A DNA stretch of 64,000 bases from Rhodospirillaceae bacterium LM-1. Lineage in GTDB: Bacteria > Pseudomonadota > Alphaproteobacteria > Rhodospirillales > WMHbin7. Positions 25,209-38,841 of this stretch are shown piece after piece; positions within the stretch are counted from its first letter, which is position 1; every line of letters begins with the position of its first letter. A program made the translations under genes and the position numbers. The stretch covers positions 292,326-356,325 of the forward strand of contig CACUVI010000025.1 in the NCBI GenBank assembly GCA_902725215.1, in the 5' to 3' direction. A model generated the notes under the pieces. It was not told where the DNA came from. It searched no databases and saw only the letters and a program-made list of their open reading frames with translations.

Positions 25209-26759
25209 CTAATGCGCATCCGAGGGCGCTTTGCCGCTGTCCACATGCTTGACCCAGGGCATGAAGGCCAGGGCCAGAAAAAAACCAATCGAAAGCAGAA
25301 GAAAGGCATCCGAGAAGGTCATTACCCAGGCCTCGCGCTCGATCAGGCGCGACAGGGTCTTGATGGCTGCGGCATCGGCATTGCCCGCGATGCGGTCGGA
25401 CAAATAGACGGACATGCCGTCCAACATCTCTAGGACATGGCTGCGACTGGCGGTAAGCGATTCGGCCATGCGCAAGCGGTGCAGCTCGAACCTTTCGATC
25501 AGCGCCGTGTTGATGGCGGCAAGGCCGATGGCGCCGCCCAGATTGCGCATTAGGTTGAACAGGCCGCTGGCGTTGTGCACCTCTTCCTTGGGAAGCGTGC
25601 CCAAAGCCAGCAGATTGATGGGCAGAAAGCATAGCATCAGCGATACGCCGCGCACGGCCTGCGGCAGAAACAGTTCCCAGAATCCCCATTCGGCGGTCAT
25701 GCTGGTGGTCAGCCACAGGCCGGCGCCGAACAGGGCAAGCCCCAATCCCAGCATCAATCGGGGTTCCATCTTTTTGGAGAGAATCCCCGCGATGGGTGCG
25801 GACAGGAACTGAAAAGCGCCGGTGACGACCATGATGACGCCGATGTCGAAGCTGTTCATGCCACGCACGCGGCCCAGATACAGAGGCAACAGATAGACAG
25901 ATCCGTAAAGCCCGGAGCCGATGACGAAGCTGAACAGGCAGCCGATCGAGAAATTGGCGTTTCTGAAGGCGAAGAGATCGACCACCGGATGTTCGTGCAC
26001 CAATTCCCGCCAGATGAACAGAATTCCCGCCGTGACCGTCAGCGCCGTCCACCAGACGATGGCGTCAGTTTGGAACCAGTTGTCAGCGGGGCCTTCCTCC
26101 AGCGTGTATTCTAGCGCGCCCAGAAAAACCGCCATGAAGACGATGCCGGGCACATCGATGCGCTTTAGCATTTCCAGTTTGGGCTGGTCGATGCGCACGA
26201 AAACGGCCACCAGAACCGATACCGCCAAACCCACGGGCAGATTGATCAGGAACAGCCAGTGCCAGCTGGCCAGATCGGTGATCCAGCCGCCCAGAACGGG
26301 TCCCAGCGTGGGGGCCATGGTGGCGACCAGCCCGATGATCACGCCGATCATCGGGCGCATATGCAGCGGGAACAGCATGAACATCGAGGAGAAGACGGTG
26401 GGGATCATGGCGCCGCCCAGAAAACCTTGCAGGGCGCGAAAGACGATCATGGAATTAATGTCCCAGGCGAAGGCGCAAGCTAGGCTGGACAGGGTGAAGG
26501 TTAGCGACGAAGCCAGGAACAGCCAGCGGGTGGAAAAGACGCGGGCCAGCCAGCCCGACAGCGGAATCATCACCACTTCGGCGATCAGATAGGATGTTTG
26601 CACCCACGAGATTTCGTCGCGGCCCGCCGACAGACCAGCCTGGATTTCCGAAAGCGAGCTGGAAACGATCTGGATGTCCAGGATCGCCATGAACATGCCC
26701 AGCACCATGGCCAGGAAACCGATCCAGTCGCCCGGCGTCAGCTTGCGATGTTCGTTCAC
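25209..26759 (-). CDS. DHA2-family MFS multidrug efflux transporter (EmrB-like)
   Basis: A 516-residue inner-membrane protein with about 14 hydrophobic segments and family motifs: LDIQIVSSSLSEIQAGL in helix 1, WVQTSYLIAEVVMIPLSGWLARVF for motif A, and a GPVLGGWITD antiporter motif C. It exports hydrophobic toxic compounds by proton antiport through an EmrA-type adaptor. Its start overlaps the adaptor stop by 4 bp (ATGA). Confidence 0.92.
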   Translation of the reverse strand: MNEHRKLTPGDWIGFLAMVLGMFMAILDIQIVSSSLSEIQAGLSAGRDEISWVQTSYLIAEVVMIPLSGWLARVFSTRWLFLASSLTFTLSSLACAFAWDINSMIVFRALQGFLGGAMIPTVFSSMFMLFPLHMRPMIGVIIGLVATMAPTLGPVLGGWITDLASWHWLFLINLPVGLAVSVLVAVFVRIDQPKLEMLKRIDVPGIVFMAVFLGALEYTLEEGPADNWFQTDAIVWWTALTVTAGILFIWRELVHEHPVVDLFAFRNANFSIGCLFSFVIGSGLYGSVYLLPLYLGRVRGMNSFDIGVIMVVTGAFQFLSAPIAGILSKKMEPRLMLGLGLALFGAGLWLTTSMTAEWGFWELFLPQAVRGVSLMLCFLPINLLALGTLPKEEVHNASGLFNLMRNLGGAIGLAAINTALIERFELHRLRMAESLTASRSHVLEMLDGMSVYLSDRIAGNADAAAIKTLSRLIEREAWVMTFSDAFLLLSIGFFLALAFMPWVKHVDSGKAPSDAH

Positions 26760-27790
26760 GGCAAGCTCAGCGTATCGACCTTCACCACCGCCGACAGGCC
26801 CGGCGCGATGCGCCCCTTAAGCGGCGAATCAAGGGGCAGCGAGATGCGCACCGGCACGCGCTGCACTACCTTGGTGAAATTGCCGGTGGCGTTCTCGGGT
26901 GGCAGCAGGCTGAACTTGGCGCCCGAGGCGGGGGCGATGCTCTCGACTTTGCCTTGCAGATGTTGGTCTGGGAAGGCGTCGATCTTGATGTCCACGCTCT
27001 GGCCCGGCTTCATGCGGGTCAGTTGGGTTTCCTTGAAATTGGCCTCGATCCACACTTTGTCCAGCGGCACGATGGACAGCAATTGGGAGCCTGCGCGCAC
27101 ATATTCGCCCAGTTGGGCCGAACGGTTGGCGGCCACGCCGTCGATGGGGGCGCGGATGACCGTGTTTTCAAGATCGATCTGGGCCAATTCCAACTGGGCA
27201 TCGGCTTCGTCGGAAAGCGCCCTGGCGGTGGCCATTTCTGCATCCAGCACGTTCGTCTGGCGCTTGGCGGCGTCGGCCCCGGCCTTGGCGCGATTCAACT
27301 GCGCCGCCGTGCGCTGGGAATCGGCCTGCGATTGGTCCAGTTTCTGGCGCGAGGCGAATTCGTTCTTCACCAGGATCTGGGCGCGCTCCAGGTCGTTCTT
27401 GGCCCTTAGCGTATCGGCCGCCGCCGCCGTGACTTCGGCTCCCGCCTGACGGATTTGGGCGTCTTGCAAGTTCAACTTGGCTTCGATTTGGGCCAGGGCT
27501 AGGCGTCTGGCCTGGGCCTGGGCCTGCGCTTGATCGCGCTTGGCCTCGTAATCGCGCGATTCCAGGCGGATCAGAATGTCGCCCTTCTTCACCGGCTGAT
27601 TGTCGGCCACCTCGACCGAGGTGACATAGCCAGGCACCTTGGCCGCCATAACCGAAATGTCGCTGGTGACATAGGCGTCGTCGGTGGTTTCGATGTGGCG
27701 GCGCGACCACCAGTAACCCAGGCTGACGGCGACGATGGCCAGCAGCAGCAGGGCAACGGCGGCGATTCGCTTCTTGACTGGGGGCGGCAT
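26756..27790 (-). CDS. HlyD/EmrA-family membrane fusion protein
   Basis: A 344-residue periplasmic adaptor with one N-terminal membrane helix, a split lipoyl domain (VMAAKVPGYVTSVEVADNQ and VIRAPIDGVAANR), and a long coiled-coil hairpin between them rich in Ala, Gln, Lys and Asp. It links the EmrB-like pump to an outer-membrane channel not encoded here. The start ATG at 27790 is used; a TTG at 27805 is in frame but lies next to the operator. Confidence 0.92.
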   Translation of the reverse strand: MPPPVKKRIAAVALLLLAIVAVSLGYWWSRRHIETTDDAYVTSDISVMAAKVPGYVTSVEVADNQPVKKGDILIRLESRDYEAKRDQAQAQAQARRLALAQIEAKLNLQDAQIRQAGAEVTAAAADTLRAKNDLERAQILVKNEFASRQKLDQSQADSQRTAAQLNRAKAGADAAKRQTNVLDAEMATARALSDEADAQLELAQIDLENTVIRAPIDGVAANRSAQLGEYVRAGSQLLSIVPLDKVWIEANFKETQLTRMKPGQSVDIKIDAFPDQHLQGKVESIAPASGAKFSLLPPENATGNFTKVVQRVPVRISLPLDSPLKGRIAPGLSAVVKVDTLSLP

Positions 27791-27805
27791 GGGGCGGCCT
27801 TGCAA

Positions 27806-27832
27806 TATTGAACTGAACGGTTTAGTTTAATA
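27806..27832. promoter_or_regulatory. TetR-type operator between the efflux operon and its regulator
   Basis: A 27-bp imperfect palindrome centred on G27819. The inner arms AACTGAAC (27811-27818) and GTTTAGTT (27820-27827) match at 7 of 8 positions, extended by TATTG and TTAATA to 11 of 13 per arm. It lies in the short divergent spacer, as expected for autoregulation and efflux repression by the adjacent TetR protein. Confidence 0.8.
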
Positions 27833-27860
27833 CGCCTCGGGCGAGGAGGGGTCAAGGCGG

Positions 27861-28499
27861 ATGGCGGCGGCAACGGGTAAAAGCGAAAAGACGTCTTCAG
27901 GCAAACGCGCCTTGATCCAGGCAGCGGCCAGCCGCTTGTTCCTTAGCCAGGGTTACGCCAAGGCCAGCATGGACGCCATCGCCTCCGAGGCTGGGGTTTC
28001 CAAGGCCACGCTTTACGCCCATTTCAAGTCGAAACAGGCCTTGTTCGAATCGATGGTCCAGGAACGCTTCCGCCAAGAGATGGAGGAAAGCCTGCAACCC
28101 GCCCTGCTGGGCGACGACCCGTTGGAAGGGCTTGCCGCCATCGGTCGGCGCTTTTTGGGGTTGCTGCTGAAGCCGGGCGCTCTTTCGACCTTTCGCCTCG
28201 TTCTGTCCGAAGGCAGGCATCTGCCCGAGTTGAGCGAGGCCTTTTATCGGTCGGGTCCGGCCCGCACGCTGTCGATGGTGGCGGCATATATAGAGTATTT
28301 GAACAAGCTGGGGCGGCTTCAGGTGCCCGATCCCGTCCTGGGAGCCGATCTCTTTCTCGGTTCCTTAAGAAACTCCAGCTATCTGAAATGCTTGCTGGGC
28401 ATGGAACCCGCTCCCGAGGCCAGCGAGATCGCGCATGTGGCTCATGCCGCCGCCTCTCAATTCGTTGCGGGCCACCGGCCCGGCAACCCCAACAGTTAG
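27861..28499 (+). CDS. TetR-family transcriptional regulator
   Basis: A 212-residue protein with a classic TetR helix-turn-helix at about residues 20-62 (AAASRLFLSQGYAKASMDAIA, then SKATLYAHFKSK), and a C-terminal ligand-binding domain of the AcrR C-terminal type. It is divergent from the EmrAB-like pair and probably represses it through the palindrome at 27806-27832, with a pump substrate as inducer. Confidence 0.92.
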   Translation: MAAATGKSEKTSSGKRALIQAAASRLFLSQGYAKASMDAIASEAGVSKATLYAHFKSKQALFESMVQERFRQEMEESLQPALLGDDPLEGLAAIGRRFLGLLLKPGALSTFRLVLSEGRHLPELSEAFYRSGPARTLSMVAAYIEYLNKLGRLQVPDPVLGADLFLGSLRNSSYLKCLLGMEPAPEASEIAHVAHAAASQFVAGHRPGNPNS

Positions 28500-28558
28500 C
28501 GTTTGCACGGCTATTTAGCCCCATGGCTGGCAAGACTCAAGAAAGCCTAATCTTTCCC

Positions 28559-28587
28559 TTGACGGGCAGCGGCTTGCTGCATAGGAT
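28559..28587 (+). promoter_or_regulatory. Candidate promoter of the str-S10-spc superoperon
   Basis: TTGACG at 28559-28564 and TAGGAT at 28582-28587 with the optimal 17-bp spacer, about 240 bp upstream of rpsL. The long untranslated leader that would result contains two hairpins. Confidence 0.6.
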
Positions 28588-28717
28588 GCGCGCCTCTTCG
28601 GGGAGCCGGTGGTAGGCATACGTCCTAGACGCGGTTACCTCGTTCAAAAAGCGCTGTGTATCGGCGCGGCTTTGAACGGCGTAACGCCTGACAACAAGGT
28701 TCTCGAACTAGGAAACG

Positions 28718-28767
28718 ACCGGGCAAACCCGGTTGTTTCTTTTTGCTTCGCCCGGTTTTGGCCGGGC
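28718..28767 (+). promoter_or_regulatory. Terminator-like hairpins in the rpsL leader (possible attenuator)
   Basis: ACCGGG-CAAA-CCCGGT (28718-28733) is followed by a T-rich tract TGTTTCTTTTT, the form of an intrinsic terminator. A second hairpin GCCCGG...CCGGGC (28750-28767) follows. Because the predicted promoter lies upstream and rpsL downstream, this may be an attenuator; alternatively the real promoter lies between the hairpins and rpsL. Confidence 0.5.
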
Positions 28768-28826
28768 CGATGAGGATGAAGAGCAGTTGGCGTGTAGACG
28801 TAAGGCAGGCAACGAAGGAAAGACGA

Positions 28827-29198
28827 ATGCCGACGATCAACCAGTTGATCCGCAAGCCGCGCGAACCGAAAGTGACGCGCAACAAGGTTCCGGCCATGCA
28901 GGAATGCCCGCAAAAGCGCGGCGTCTGCACCCGCGTTTACACGACGACGCCCAAAAAGCCGAACTCGGCTTTGCGTAAGGTGGCCCGCGTGCGCCTGACC
29001 AACGGTTTCGAAGTCACCAGCTACATTCCTGGCGAGGGTCACAACCTTCAGGAACACTCGGTGGTGATGATCCGTGGCGGCCGCGTCAAGGATTTGCCCG
29101 GCGTTCGCTACCACATCATTCGAGGCACTCTGGACACCCAGGGCGTCAAGGACCGCAAACAGCGCCGTTCGAAATACGGCGCCAAGCGTCCGAAGTAA
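28827..29198 (+). CDS. rpsL: Ribosomal protein S12
   Basis: A 123-residue small-subunit protein of the decoding centre. [13 protein letters not shown] at the start, and the [11 protein letters not shown] and PGVRYH loops (sites of streptomycin resistance in other bacteria), are intact; Lys is present in the KPNS loop, as in sensitive strains. The ATG at 28827 has GAAGGA upstream. Confidence 0.98.
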   Translation: MPTINQLIRKPREPKVTRNKVPAMQECPQKRGVCTRVYTTTPKKPNSALRKVARVRLTNGFEVTSYIPGEGHNLQEHSVVMIRGGRVKDLPGVRYHIIRGTLDTQGVKDRKQRRSKYGAKRPK

Positions 29199-29681
<483 letters not shown>

Positions 29682-29693
29682 GGACTGTTTTAG

Positions 29694-31772
<2,079 letters not shown>

Positions 31773-31799
31773 TAGATAGAAGGTTGGGAGAGCAGGATC

Positions 31800-32990
<1,191 letters not shown>

Positions 32991-33024
32991 TCGTTAGGGT
33001 TGGGTAGAAGGAAGGCATTCAGTC

Positions 33025-33333
33025 ATGGAAAGCCAAAACATCCGCATCCGCTTGAAGGCGTTTGATCATCGCGTGCTGGACCAGTCCACGCGCGAGATCG
33101 TCAATACCGCCAAGCGGACTGGCGCCCAGGTTCGCGGGCCGATCCCGCTGCCCACCCGCATCGAGAAGTTTACGGTGAACCGCAGCCCGCACGTTGACAA
33201 GAAGTCGCGCGAGCAGTTCGAAATCCGTACGCACAAGCGTCTTCTCGACATCGTTGACCCCACGCCCCAGACGGTGGACGCGCTGATGAAGCTCGACCTC
33301 GCCGCCGGCGTGGACGTCGAGATCAAGCTCTAG
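33025..33333 (+). CDS. rpsJ: Ribosomal protein S10
   Basis: A 102-residue protein of the 30S head, also NusE in antitermination complexes. It begins the S10 gene block 34 bp after tuf with no visible terminator between them, so it is probably cotranscribed with the str genes. Confidence 0.97.
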   Translation: MESQNIRIRLKAFDHRVLDQSTREIVNTAKRTGAQVRGPIPLPTRIEKFTVNRSPHVDKKSREQFEIRTHKRLLDIVDPTPQTVDALMKLDLAAGVDVEIKL

Positions 33334-33349
33334 GAACGGAACAACCGAC

Positions 33350-34078
33350 ATGCGTACCGGTCTCATCGCCCAGAAGCTTGGCATCACCCGCATCTTCGCC
33401 GAAGACGGAGCCCATGTGCCCGTGACCGTGCTGAAGGTGACGGATTGCCATGTGGTGGCCAACCGCACCCAGGACAAGGACGGCTACACCGCCGTGCAGC
33501 TGGGCATCGGCAAGGCAAAGGTCAAGAACGTCAACAAGCCGCTGCGCGGCCACTTCGCCAAGGCGAAGGTGGAACCCTCGAAGAAGCTGGTCGAGTTTCG
33601 TGTTTCCGCCGATGCCCTGATCCCCGTGGGCTCCGAGGTTCTGCCCAGCCATTTCGTGGCCGGACAGTTCGTTGACGTCACCGGCACCTCGAAGGGCCGC
33701 GGTTTTGCGGGCGTCATGCAGCGCCACAATTTCGCGGGCCTCGAAGCATCGCACGGCGTTTCGATCTCGCACCGCTCGCATGGTTCGACCGGCAACCGTC
33801 AGGATCCGGGCAAGACCTTCAAGGGCAAGAAAATGGCCGGCCATTGGGGCGACAAGCGCATCACTACGCAGAATTTGAAGGTGGTGGGCGCCGACGACGC
33901 CGAAGGCCTGCTGCTGATCAGGGGCAATGTGCCCGGCGCCGAGGGGTCTTGGGTTCTGATCAAGGACTCGGTCAAGAAGAAGCTGCCCAAGGACCTTCCT
34001 TTCCCCGCCGCGGTCAAGGCCGCTGCCGAAGCCTCAGCCGCACCCGCTGCTGAAGCCGCAGAAGAGACAAAGGACTAA
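33350..34078 (+). CDS. rplC: Ribosomal protein L3
   Basis: A 242-residue 50S assembly initiator protein. [13 protein letters not shown] at the N-terminus and the [13 protein letters not shown] loop that reaches toward the peptidyl transferase centre are present. The C-terminus has an Ala/Glu-rich extension of about 25 residues, common in alphaproteobacteria. Confidence 0.97.
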   Translation: MRTGLIAQKLGITRIFAEDGAHVPVTVLKVTDCHVVANRTQDKDGYTAVQLGIGKAKVKNVNKPLRGHFAKAKVEPSKKLVEFRVSADALIPVGSEVLPSHFVAGQFVDVTGTSKGRGFAGVMQRHNFAGLEASHGVSISHRSHGSTGNRQDPGKTFKGKKMAGHWGDKRITTQNLKVVGADDAEGLLLIRGNVPGAEGSWVLIKDSVKKKLPKDLPFPAAVKAAAEASAAPAAEAAEETKD

Positions 34079-34083
34079 GCGCC

Positions 34084-34704
34084 ATGAAGTGCGACGTCAT
34101 CAACCTGGATGCCGCTAAGGTCGGCGAGGTCGATCTCATGGAAGAGATCTTCGGCCTGCCCAAGCGCCCCGACATTCTGGCCCGCATGGTGCGTTGGCAG
34201 TTGGCCAAGCGTCAGGCTGGCACGCATGCCACCAAGGGCGTTTCGCAGATTTCCGGCACCACCAAGAAGCCCTTCAAGCAGAAGGGCACGGGTTCGGCCC
34301 GTCAGGGTTCGTTGCGCAGCCCGCAGTTCCGCGGCGGCGCGGTGATCTTCGGCCCGCAGCCCCGTTCGCACGCGTTCGATCTGCCCAAGAAGGTGCGCAA
34401 GCTGGCCCTGAAGGCCGCCCTGTCGGCCAAGGCCGCCGACGGCAAGCTGGTGGTTCTGGACATGGCCCGCATCGGCGAGGCCAAGACCAAGGAACTGGCC
34501 AACCGTTTCAGCAAGCTGGGCTGGAACTCGGCGCTGATCGTCGATGGTCTGGCGGTTGACGAGGGCTTCGCCCGCGCCGCCCGCAACATCATCGGCATTG
34601 ACGTGCTGCCCAGCCAGGGCGCCAACGTTTACGACATTCTGCGCCGCGACACCCTGGTCCTGACCAAGGATGCCGTGCAAGCTCTGGAGGCCCGCCTGAA
34701 ATGA
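34084..34704 (+). CDS. rplD: Ribosomal protein L4
   Basis: A 206-residue protein lining the peptide exit tunnel. The internal loop ([23 protein letters not shown]) that extends into the tunnel is intact. In E. coli L4 represses the S10 operon; an equivalent leader site upstream of rpsJ is not recognisable here. It overlaps rplW by 4 bp. Confidence 0.97.
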   Translation: MKCDVINLDAAKVGEVDLMEEIFGLPKRPDILARMVRWQLAKRQAGTHATKGVSQISGTTKKPFKQKGTGSARQGSLRSPQFRGGAVIFGPQPRSHAFDLPKKVRKLALKAALSAKAADGKLVVLDMARIGEAKTKELANRFSKLGWNSALIVDGLAVDEGFARAARNIIGIDVLPSQGANVYDILRRDTLVLTKDAVQALEARLK

Positions 34705-35018
34705 GCCGCAAGATCGAAGTCAAGCTGTCCAAGGAGCGCATGTACGATCTCGTGCGTTCTCCGGTCATTACCGAGAAGGCCACCATGGGGTCGGAGCACG
34801 GCCAGGTCACCTTCCGCGTTCCGCTCTCGGCCACCAAGCCTGAAATCAAGGCGGCGGTCGAAGGCATCTTCAATGTCAAGGTGACGGCGGTGAATACCCT
34901 GGTCGCCAAGGGCAAGACCAAAAGTTTCCGTGGCCGAAAGGCGATCCGCTCGGATGTCAAGAAGGCCATGGTAACGCTGGCCGAAGGCCAGAACATCGAC
35001 GTGACGACGGGAATCTGA
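34701..35018 (+). CDS. rplW: Ribosomal protein L23
   Basis: A 105-residue protein at the exit tunnel, docking site for trigger factor and SRP. The family core [14 protein letters not shown] begins at residue 14. The extra 13 N-terminal residues follow from using the ATG that overlaps the rplD stop (ATGA); the internal Met14 would give the more usual length. Confidence 0.93.
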   Translation: MSRKIEVKLSKERMYDLVRSPVITEKATMGSEHGQVTFRVPLSATKPEIKAAVEGIFNVKVTAVNTLVAKGKTKSFRGRKAIRSDVKKAMVTLAEGQNIDVTTGI

Positions 35019-35022
35019 CGCC

Positions 35023-35859
35023 ATGGCACTCAAAAATTTCAAGCCGTCCACGCCCGGCCAGCGCCAGCTGGTTCTGGTTGACCGTTCGGGTCTCTGGAAG
35101 GGCAAGCCCGAGAAGAAGCTGACCGAAGGTAAGTCCTCGTCGGGCGGCCGCAACAACCATGGCCGCATCACCGTGCGTTTCCGTGGCGGCGGGCACAAGC
35201 AGAGCTACCGCATGGTGGACTTCAAGCGCAACAAGCTCGACATGGCCGCTGTTGTCGAACGCCTGGAATACGATCCCAACCGCACCGCTTTCATCGCGCT
35301 CGTCAAGTACGAGGACGGCGAGTTGGCCTACATCCTGGCCCCGCAGCGCTTGAGCGTTGGCGACGCCGTGCTGTCGAGCGAGCGGGCCGACATCAAGCCC
35401 GGCAACTGCATGCCGCTGAAAAGCATGCCGGTCGGCACCATCATTCACAATATCGAGATGAAGCCCGGCAAGGGCGGACAGATGGCCCGTTCGGCCGGCA
35501 CCTACGCCCAGTTGGTCGGCAAGGACGCCGGGCGCGCGCAAGTCAAGCTGATGAGCGGCGAGCTTCGCTTGGTCAGCGGTGAGTGCAAGGCCACCGTCGG
35601 CGCCGTGTCGAACCCTGACCAGCAGAACATTTCGCTGGGCAAGGCCGGACGTCAGCGTTGGCTGGGCAAGCGCCCGCACGTGCGCGGCGTCGCCATGAAC
35701 CCGATCGATCACCCGCATGGCGGCGGCGAAGGCCGCACCTCGGGCGGCCGTCACCCGGTTACGCCCTGGGGCAAACCGACCAAGGGCAAGAAGACTCGCA
35801 ACAACAAGCGCACTGACGGCATGATTGTTCGCAGCCGTCACAAAGCTAAGAAGAAATAA
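35023..35859 (+). CDS. rplB: Ribosomal protein L2
   Basis: A 278-residue 23S rRNA-binding protein near the peptidyl transferase centre. The C-terminal [20 protein letters not shown] segment with the functional histidine is conserved. Confidence 0.98.
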   Translation: MALKNFKPSTPGQRQLVLVDRSGLWKGKPEKKLTEGKSSSGGRNNHGRITVRFRGGGHKQSYRMVDFKRNKLDMAAVVERLEYDPNRTAFIALVKYEDGELAYILAPQRLSVGDAVLSSERADIKPGNCMPLKSMPVGTIIHNIEMKPGKGGQMARSAGTYAQLVGKDAGRAQVKLMSGELRLVSGECKATVGAVSNPDQQNISLGKAGRQRWLGKRPHVRGVAMNPIDHPHGGGEGRTSGGRHPVTPWGKPTKGKKTRNNKRTDGMIVRSRHKAKKK

Positions 35860-35871
35860 GGAGACGGGACC

Positions 35872-36150
35872 GTGACTCGCTCGGTATGGAAAGGCCCGTT
35901 CATCGATGGCTTTCTTCTCAAGAAGGCCGATAAGGCGCGCGCTTCGGGCCGCAATGAAGTGATCAAGATGTGGTCGCGCCGCTCGACCATTCTGCCTCAA
36001 TTCGTGGGATTGACCTTTGGCGTCTACAATGGACAGAAGTTCATCCCCGTGCTGGTGACCGAGAATATGATCGGCCACAAGTTCGGCGAATTCTCGCCGA
36101 CCCGCACGTTCCACGGCCATGCCGCCGACAAGAAGGCGAAGAGGAAGTAA
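35872..36150 (+). CDS. rpsS: Ribosomal protein S19
   Basis: A 92-residue 30S head protein that contacts S13. [15 protein letters not shown] directly follows the start, so the GTG at 35872 must be the initiation codon; AAGGAG precedes it. Confidence 0.97.
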   Translation: MTRSVWKGPFIDGFLLKKADKARASGRNEVIKMWSRRSTILPQFVGLTFGVYNGQKFIPVLVTENMIGHKFGEFSPTRTFHGHAADKKAKRK

Positions 36151-36152
36151 CC

Positions 36153-36533
36153 ATGGGCAAGAAAGCCGTCGAACGCGATCTGGCAGACAACGAGGCGAAA
36201 GCCTTCGCGACGTCTATTCGCACCAGCCCCAGGAAACTGAACCTGGTCGCCGAATCGATCCGCGGCCTGCCGGTCGCCAATGCGCTGTCGCAGCTTACTT
36301 TCTCGAAGCGCCGCATTGCCGTGCAGGTCAAGAAGGTGCTGCAGTCGGCGGTCGCCAATGCAGAAAACAACCACCAGCTCGACGTCGATCGTCTGATGGT
36401 GGCCGAGGCTTTTGTTGGTAAGGGCATTGTCATGAAGCGTTTCCACGCCCGCGCCCGTGGCCGCTCGGGACGCGTCGAGAAGCCGTTCAGCAATCTCACC
36501 GTCGTCGTGCGTGAGCGCAAGGAGAAGGTCTGA
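36153..36533 (+). CDS. rplV: Ribosomal protein L22
   Basis: A 126-residue exit-tunnel protein with [18 protein letters not shown] and the beta-hairpin [16 protein letters not shown] that reaches into the tunnel. The ATG at 36153 is 2 bp after rpsS. The stop shares a base with the rpsC ATG (TGATG). Confidence 0.97.
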   Translation: MGKKAVERDLADNEAKAFATSIRTSPRKLNLVAESIRGLPVANALSQLTFSKRRIAVQVKKVLQSAVANAENNHQLDVDRLMVAEAFVGKGIVMKRFHARARGRSGRVEKPFSNLTVVVRERKEKV

Positions 36534-37225
36534 TGGGTCATAAAGTCAATCCGGTCGGCCTCAGGCTCGGCATCAATCGCACGTGGGACTCGCGTTGGTT
36601 CGCCGACAACGACTACGGCAAGATGCTGATGGAAGACCTGAAGCTGAAGGAATATCTGCACAAGCGTCTGGCTCAGGCCGGCGTGGCCAAGGTGGTGGTG
36701 GAACGCCCCGCCAAGAAGGCCCGCATTACCCTGCATTCGGCCCGTCCCGGCGTGGTGATCGGCAAGAAGGGTGCGGACATCGAGGTGTTGCGCAAGGAAT
36801 TGTCCAAGATGACGGGCGGCGAAGTCAGCCTCAACATCCTGGAAATCCGCAAGCCCGAGTTGGATGCCCGCTTGGTCGCCGAGAACATCGCCCAGCAGCT
36901 GGAGCGCCGCGTTTCTTTTCGCCGCGCCATGAAGCGCGCCGTTCAGTCGGCGATGCGTCTGGGCGCTCTGGGCATCCGGATCAACTGTTCGGGCCGCCTG
37001 GGCGGCGCCGAAATCGCGCGCATGGAGTGGTATCGCGAAGGCCGCGTGCCTCTGCACACGCTGCGCGCCGACATCGATTACGGCGTCTCGACCGCCAAGA
37101 CCACCTACGGCACCTGCGGTGTCAAAGTTTGGGTGTTCAAGGGCGAAGTGATGGCGCACGACCCCATGGCGACTGAACGGCAGGCCCTGGATGGCCAGCC
37201 GCCAGCCCGCTCCGTGACCGCGTAA
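36533..37225 (+). CDS. rpsC: Ribosomal protein S3
   Basis: A 230-residue protein at the mRNA entry site with [14 protein letters not shown], a KH domain ([15 protein letters not shown]) and the C-terminal S3 domain. One-base overlap with rplV. Confidence 0.98.
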   Translation: MGHKVNPVGLRLGINRTWDSRWFADNDYGKMLMEDLKLKEYLHKRLAQAGVAKVVVERPAKKARITLHSARPGVVIGKKGADIEVLRKELSKMTGGEVSLNILEIRKPELDARLVAENIAQQLERRVSFRRAMKRAVQSAMRLGALGIRINCSGRLGGAEIARMEWYREGRVPLHTLRADIDYGVSTAKTTYGTCGVKVWVFKGEVMAHDPMATERQALDGQPPARSVTA

Positions 37226-37237
37226 AGGGTTAGATCC

Positions 37238-37654
37238 ATGCTTAGTCCAAAGCGCACGAAATTCCGCAAGGCCCACAAGGGCCGCATCAAGGGCCTGGCC
37301 AAGGGCGGCACCTCGCTCAACTTCGGTTCGCACGGCTTGAAGGCCATGGAGCCGGAGCGCGTCACCGCCCGTCAGATCGAAGCCGCGCGCCGCGCCATCA
37401 CGCGCCATATGAAGCGCCAGGGCCGCGTGTGGATTCGCATCTTCCCCGACGTGCCGGTGTCCTCGAAGCCCGCCGAAGTCCGCATGGGTTCGGGCAAGGG
37501 CTCGCCGGAATTCTGGGTGGCTCGCGTCAAGCCGGGCCGCATCATGTTCGAGGTTGACGGCGTGTCGGACACCATCGCCCGCGAGGCCTTTCTGCTGGCC
37601 GCGGCCAAGCTGCCGATCAAGACCAAGATCGTTACCCGCATGATGGAGGCTTAA
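37238..37654 (+). CDS. rplP: Ribosomal protein L16
   Basis: A 138-residue protein near the A-site tRNA ([16 protein letters not shown] start and the [14 protein letters not shown] loop carrying the Arg that can be hydroxylated in some bacteria). Confidence 0.98.
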   Translation: MLSPKRTKFRKAHKGRIKGLAKGGTSLNFGSHGLKAMEPERVTARQIEAARRAITRHMKRQGRVWIRIFPDVPVSSKPAEVRMGSGKGSPEFWVARVKPGRIMFEVDGVSDTIAREAFLLAAAKLPIKTKIVTRMMEA

Positions 37655-37655
37655 G

Positions 37656-37859
37656 ATGACTTTGGCTGCCGATCATCGTGCCAAGACGCCCGATCAGCTG
37701 AAGGAACAGCTGGTCAGCCTGAAGAAGGAGCAGTTCAACATGCGCTTTCAAAAGGCTTCCGGGCAGTTGGAAAATACGTCCCGCGTGCGCGAAGTGCGCC
37801 GCGAGATCGCCCGCATCAAGACCGTTCTGGGCCAAAAAGCCCAGACGGCCGCGAAGTAA
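37656..37859 (+). CDS. rpmC: Ribosomal protein L29
   Basis: A 67-residue helical protein at the exit tunnel ([20 protein letters not shown] core). Only 1 bp separates it from rplP. Confidence 0.96.
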   Translation: MTLAADHRAKTPDQLKEQLVSLKKEQFNMRFQKASGQLENTSRVREVRREIARIKTVLGQKAQTAAK

Positions 37860-37871
37860 GGAGAAGCAACG

Positions 37872-38123
37872 ATGCCGAGGCGCGTTTTGCAAGGCGTGGT
37901 GGTGAGCGACAAGATGGACAAGACCATCGTGGTCAAGGTCGAGCGCCGCGTCATGCACCCGATTTACAAGAAGTTCATCAAGCGTTCGAAGAAGTATCAC
38001 GCGCATGATGAGAACAATCAGTGCAAGATGGGCGATGTGGTGCGCATCCGCGAAACCAAGCCGATCTCCAAGACCAAGACCTGGGAAGTGTTGCCCGAAG
38101 ACGGCGCCACGGCCAAGGCCTAA
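37872..38123 (+). CDS. rpsQ: Ribosomal protein S17
   Basis: An 83-residue OB-fold 16S rRNA-binding protein ([18 protein letters not shown] core). Last gene of the S10 block; rplN follows after 21 bp with no terminator. Confidence 0.97.
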   Translation: MPRRVLQGVVVSDKMDKTIVVKVERRVMHPIYKKFIKRSKKYHAHDENNQCKMGDVVRIRETKPISKTKTWEVLPEDGATAKA

Positions 38124-38144
38124 GGACAAGGAAGGGATACCGAT

Positions 38145-38513
38145 ATGATCCAGATGCAGTCCAACCTGGACGTCGCCGACAATTCAGGCGCACGCAGGGT
38201 TATGTGCATCAAGGTGCTGGGTGGTTCGCAGCGCCGTGTGGCCGGAGTGGGCGACGTGATCGTCGTTTCCATCAAGGAGGCCATTCCCAAGGGCCGCGTG
38301 AAGAAGGGCGACGTTCATCGCGCCGTCATCGTGCGCACCTCGAAGGAAATTCGCCGCGCCGACGGAACCGCCATCCGCTTCGACAAGAATGCGGCGGTGC
38401 TGATTAACAAGCAGGGCGAGCCGATCGGCACCCGCATCTTCGGACCCGTCACGCGCGAATTGCGGGCCAAGAAGTACATGAAGATCATTTCGCTGGCTCC
38501 CGAGGTGCTGTAA
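38145..38513 (+). CDS. rplN: Ribosomal protein L14
   Basis: A 122-residue protein at the subunit interface ([20 protein letters not shown] start, complete to IISLAPEVL). First gene of the spc block; its stop overlaps the rplX ATG by one base (TAATG). Confidence 0.98.
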   Translation: MIQMQSNLDVADNSGARRVMCIKVLGGSQRRVAGVGDVIVVSIKEAIPKGRVKKGDVHRAVIVRTSKEIRRADGTAIRFDKNAAVLINKQGEPIGTRIFGPVTRELRAKKYMKIISLAPEVL

Positions 38514-38830
38514 TGGCTGCCAAGATCAAAAAGGGCGATCACGTCGTCGTGCTCGCAGGCAAGGACAAGGGCAAGAAGGGCGACGTTCTGCGCGTCTCTC
38601 CCACCGAGGGCCGCGCCGTCGTGCAAGGTGTGAACATGATGAAGCGTCACACCAAGCCGAGCGCCACCAATCCGGGCGGCATCGTCGAGCGTGAGGCGGG
38701 CATCCACCTGTCGAACCTGGCGCTGATCGATCCCAAGGACGGCAAGCCTGCCCGCGTTGCATTCAAGATTCTCGAAGACGGCCGCAAGGTGCGCGTATCC
38801 TCGCGCACCGGCGAGTCCTTCGACCGCTGA
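38513..38830 (+). CDS. rplX: Ribosomal protein L24
   Basis: A 105-residue KOW-fold assembly initiator protein ([20 protein letters not shown]). Overlaps rplN by one base. Confidence 0.97.
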   Translation: MAAKIKKGDHVVVLAGKDKGKKGDVLRVSPTEGRAVVQGVNMMKRHTKPSATNPGGIVEREAGIHLSNLALIDPKDGKPARVAFKILEDGRKVRVSSRTGESFDR

Positions 38831-38841
38831 GGGAGAGGAAC

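Larger units (their letters stand above)
28500..28826 (+). other. Leader region of the ribosomal superoperon
   Basis: A 327-bp gap between the TetR gene and rpsL. It contains a candidate promoter (28559-28587) and two consecutive GC-rich hairpins (28718-28744 and 28750-28767), described separately. No additional gene is convincing. Confidence 0.6.
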
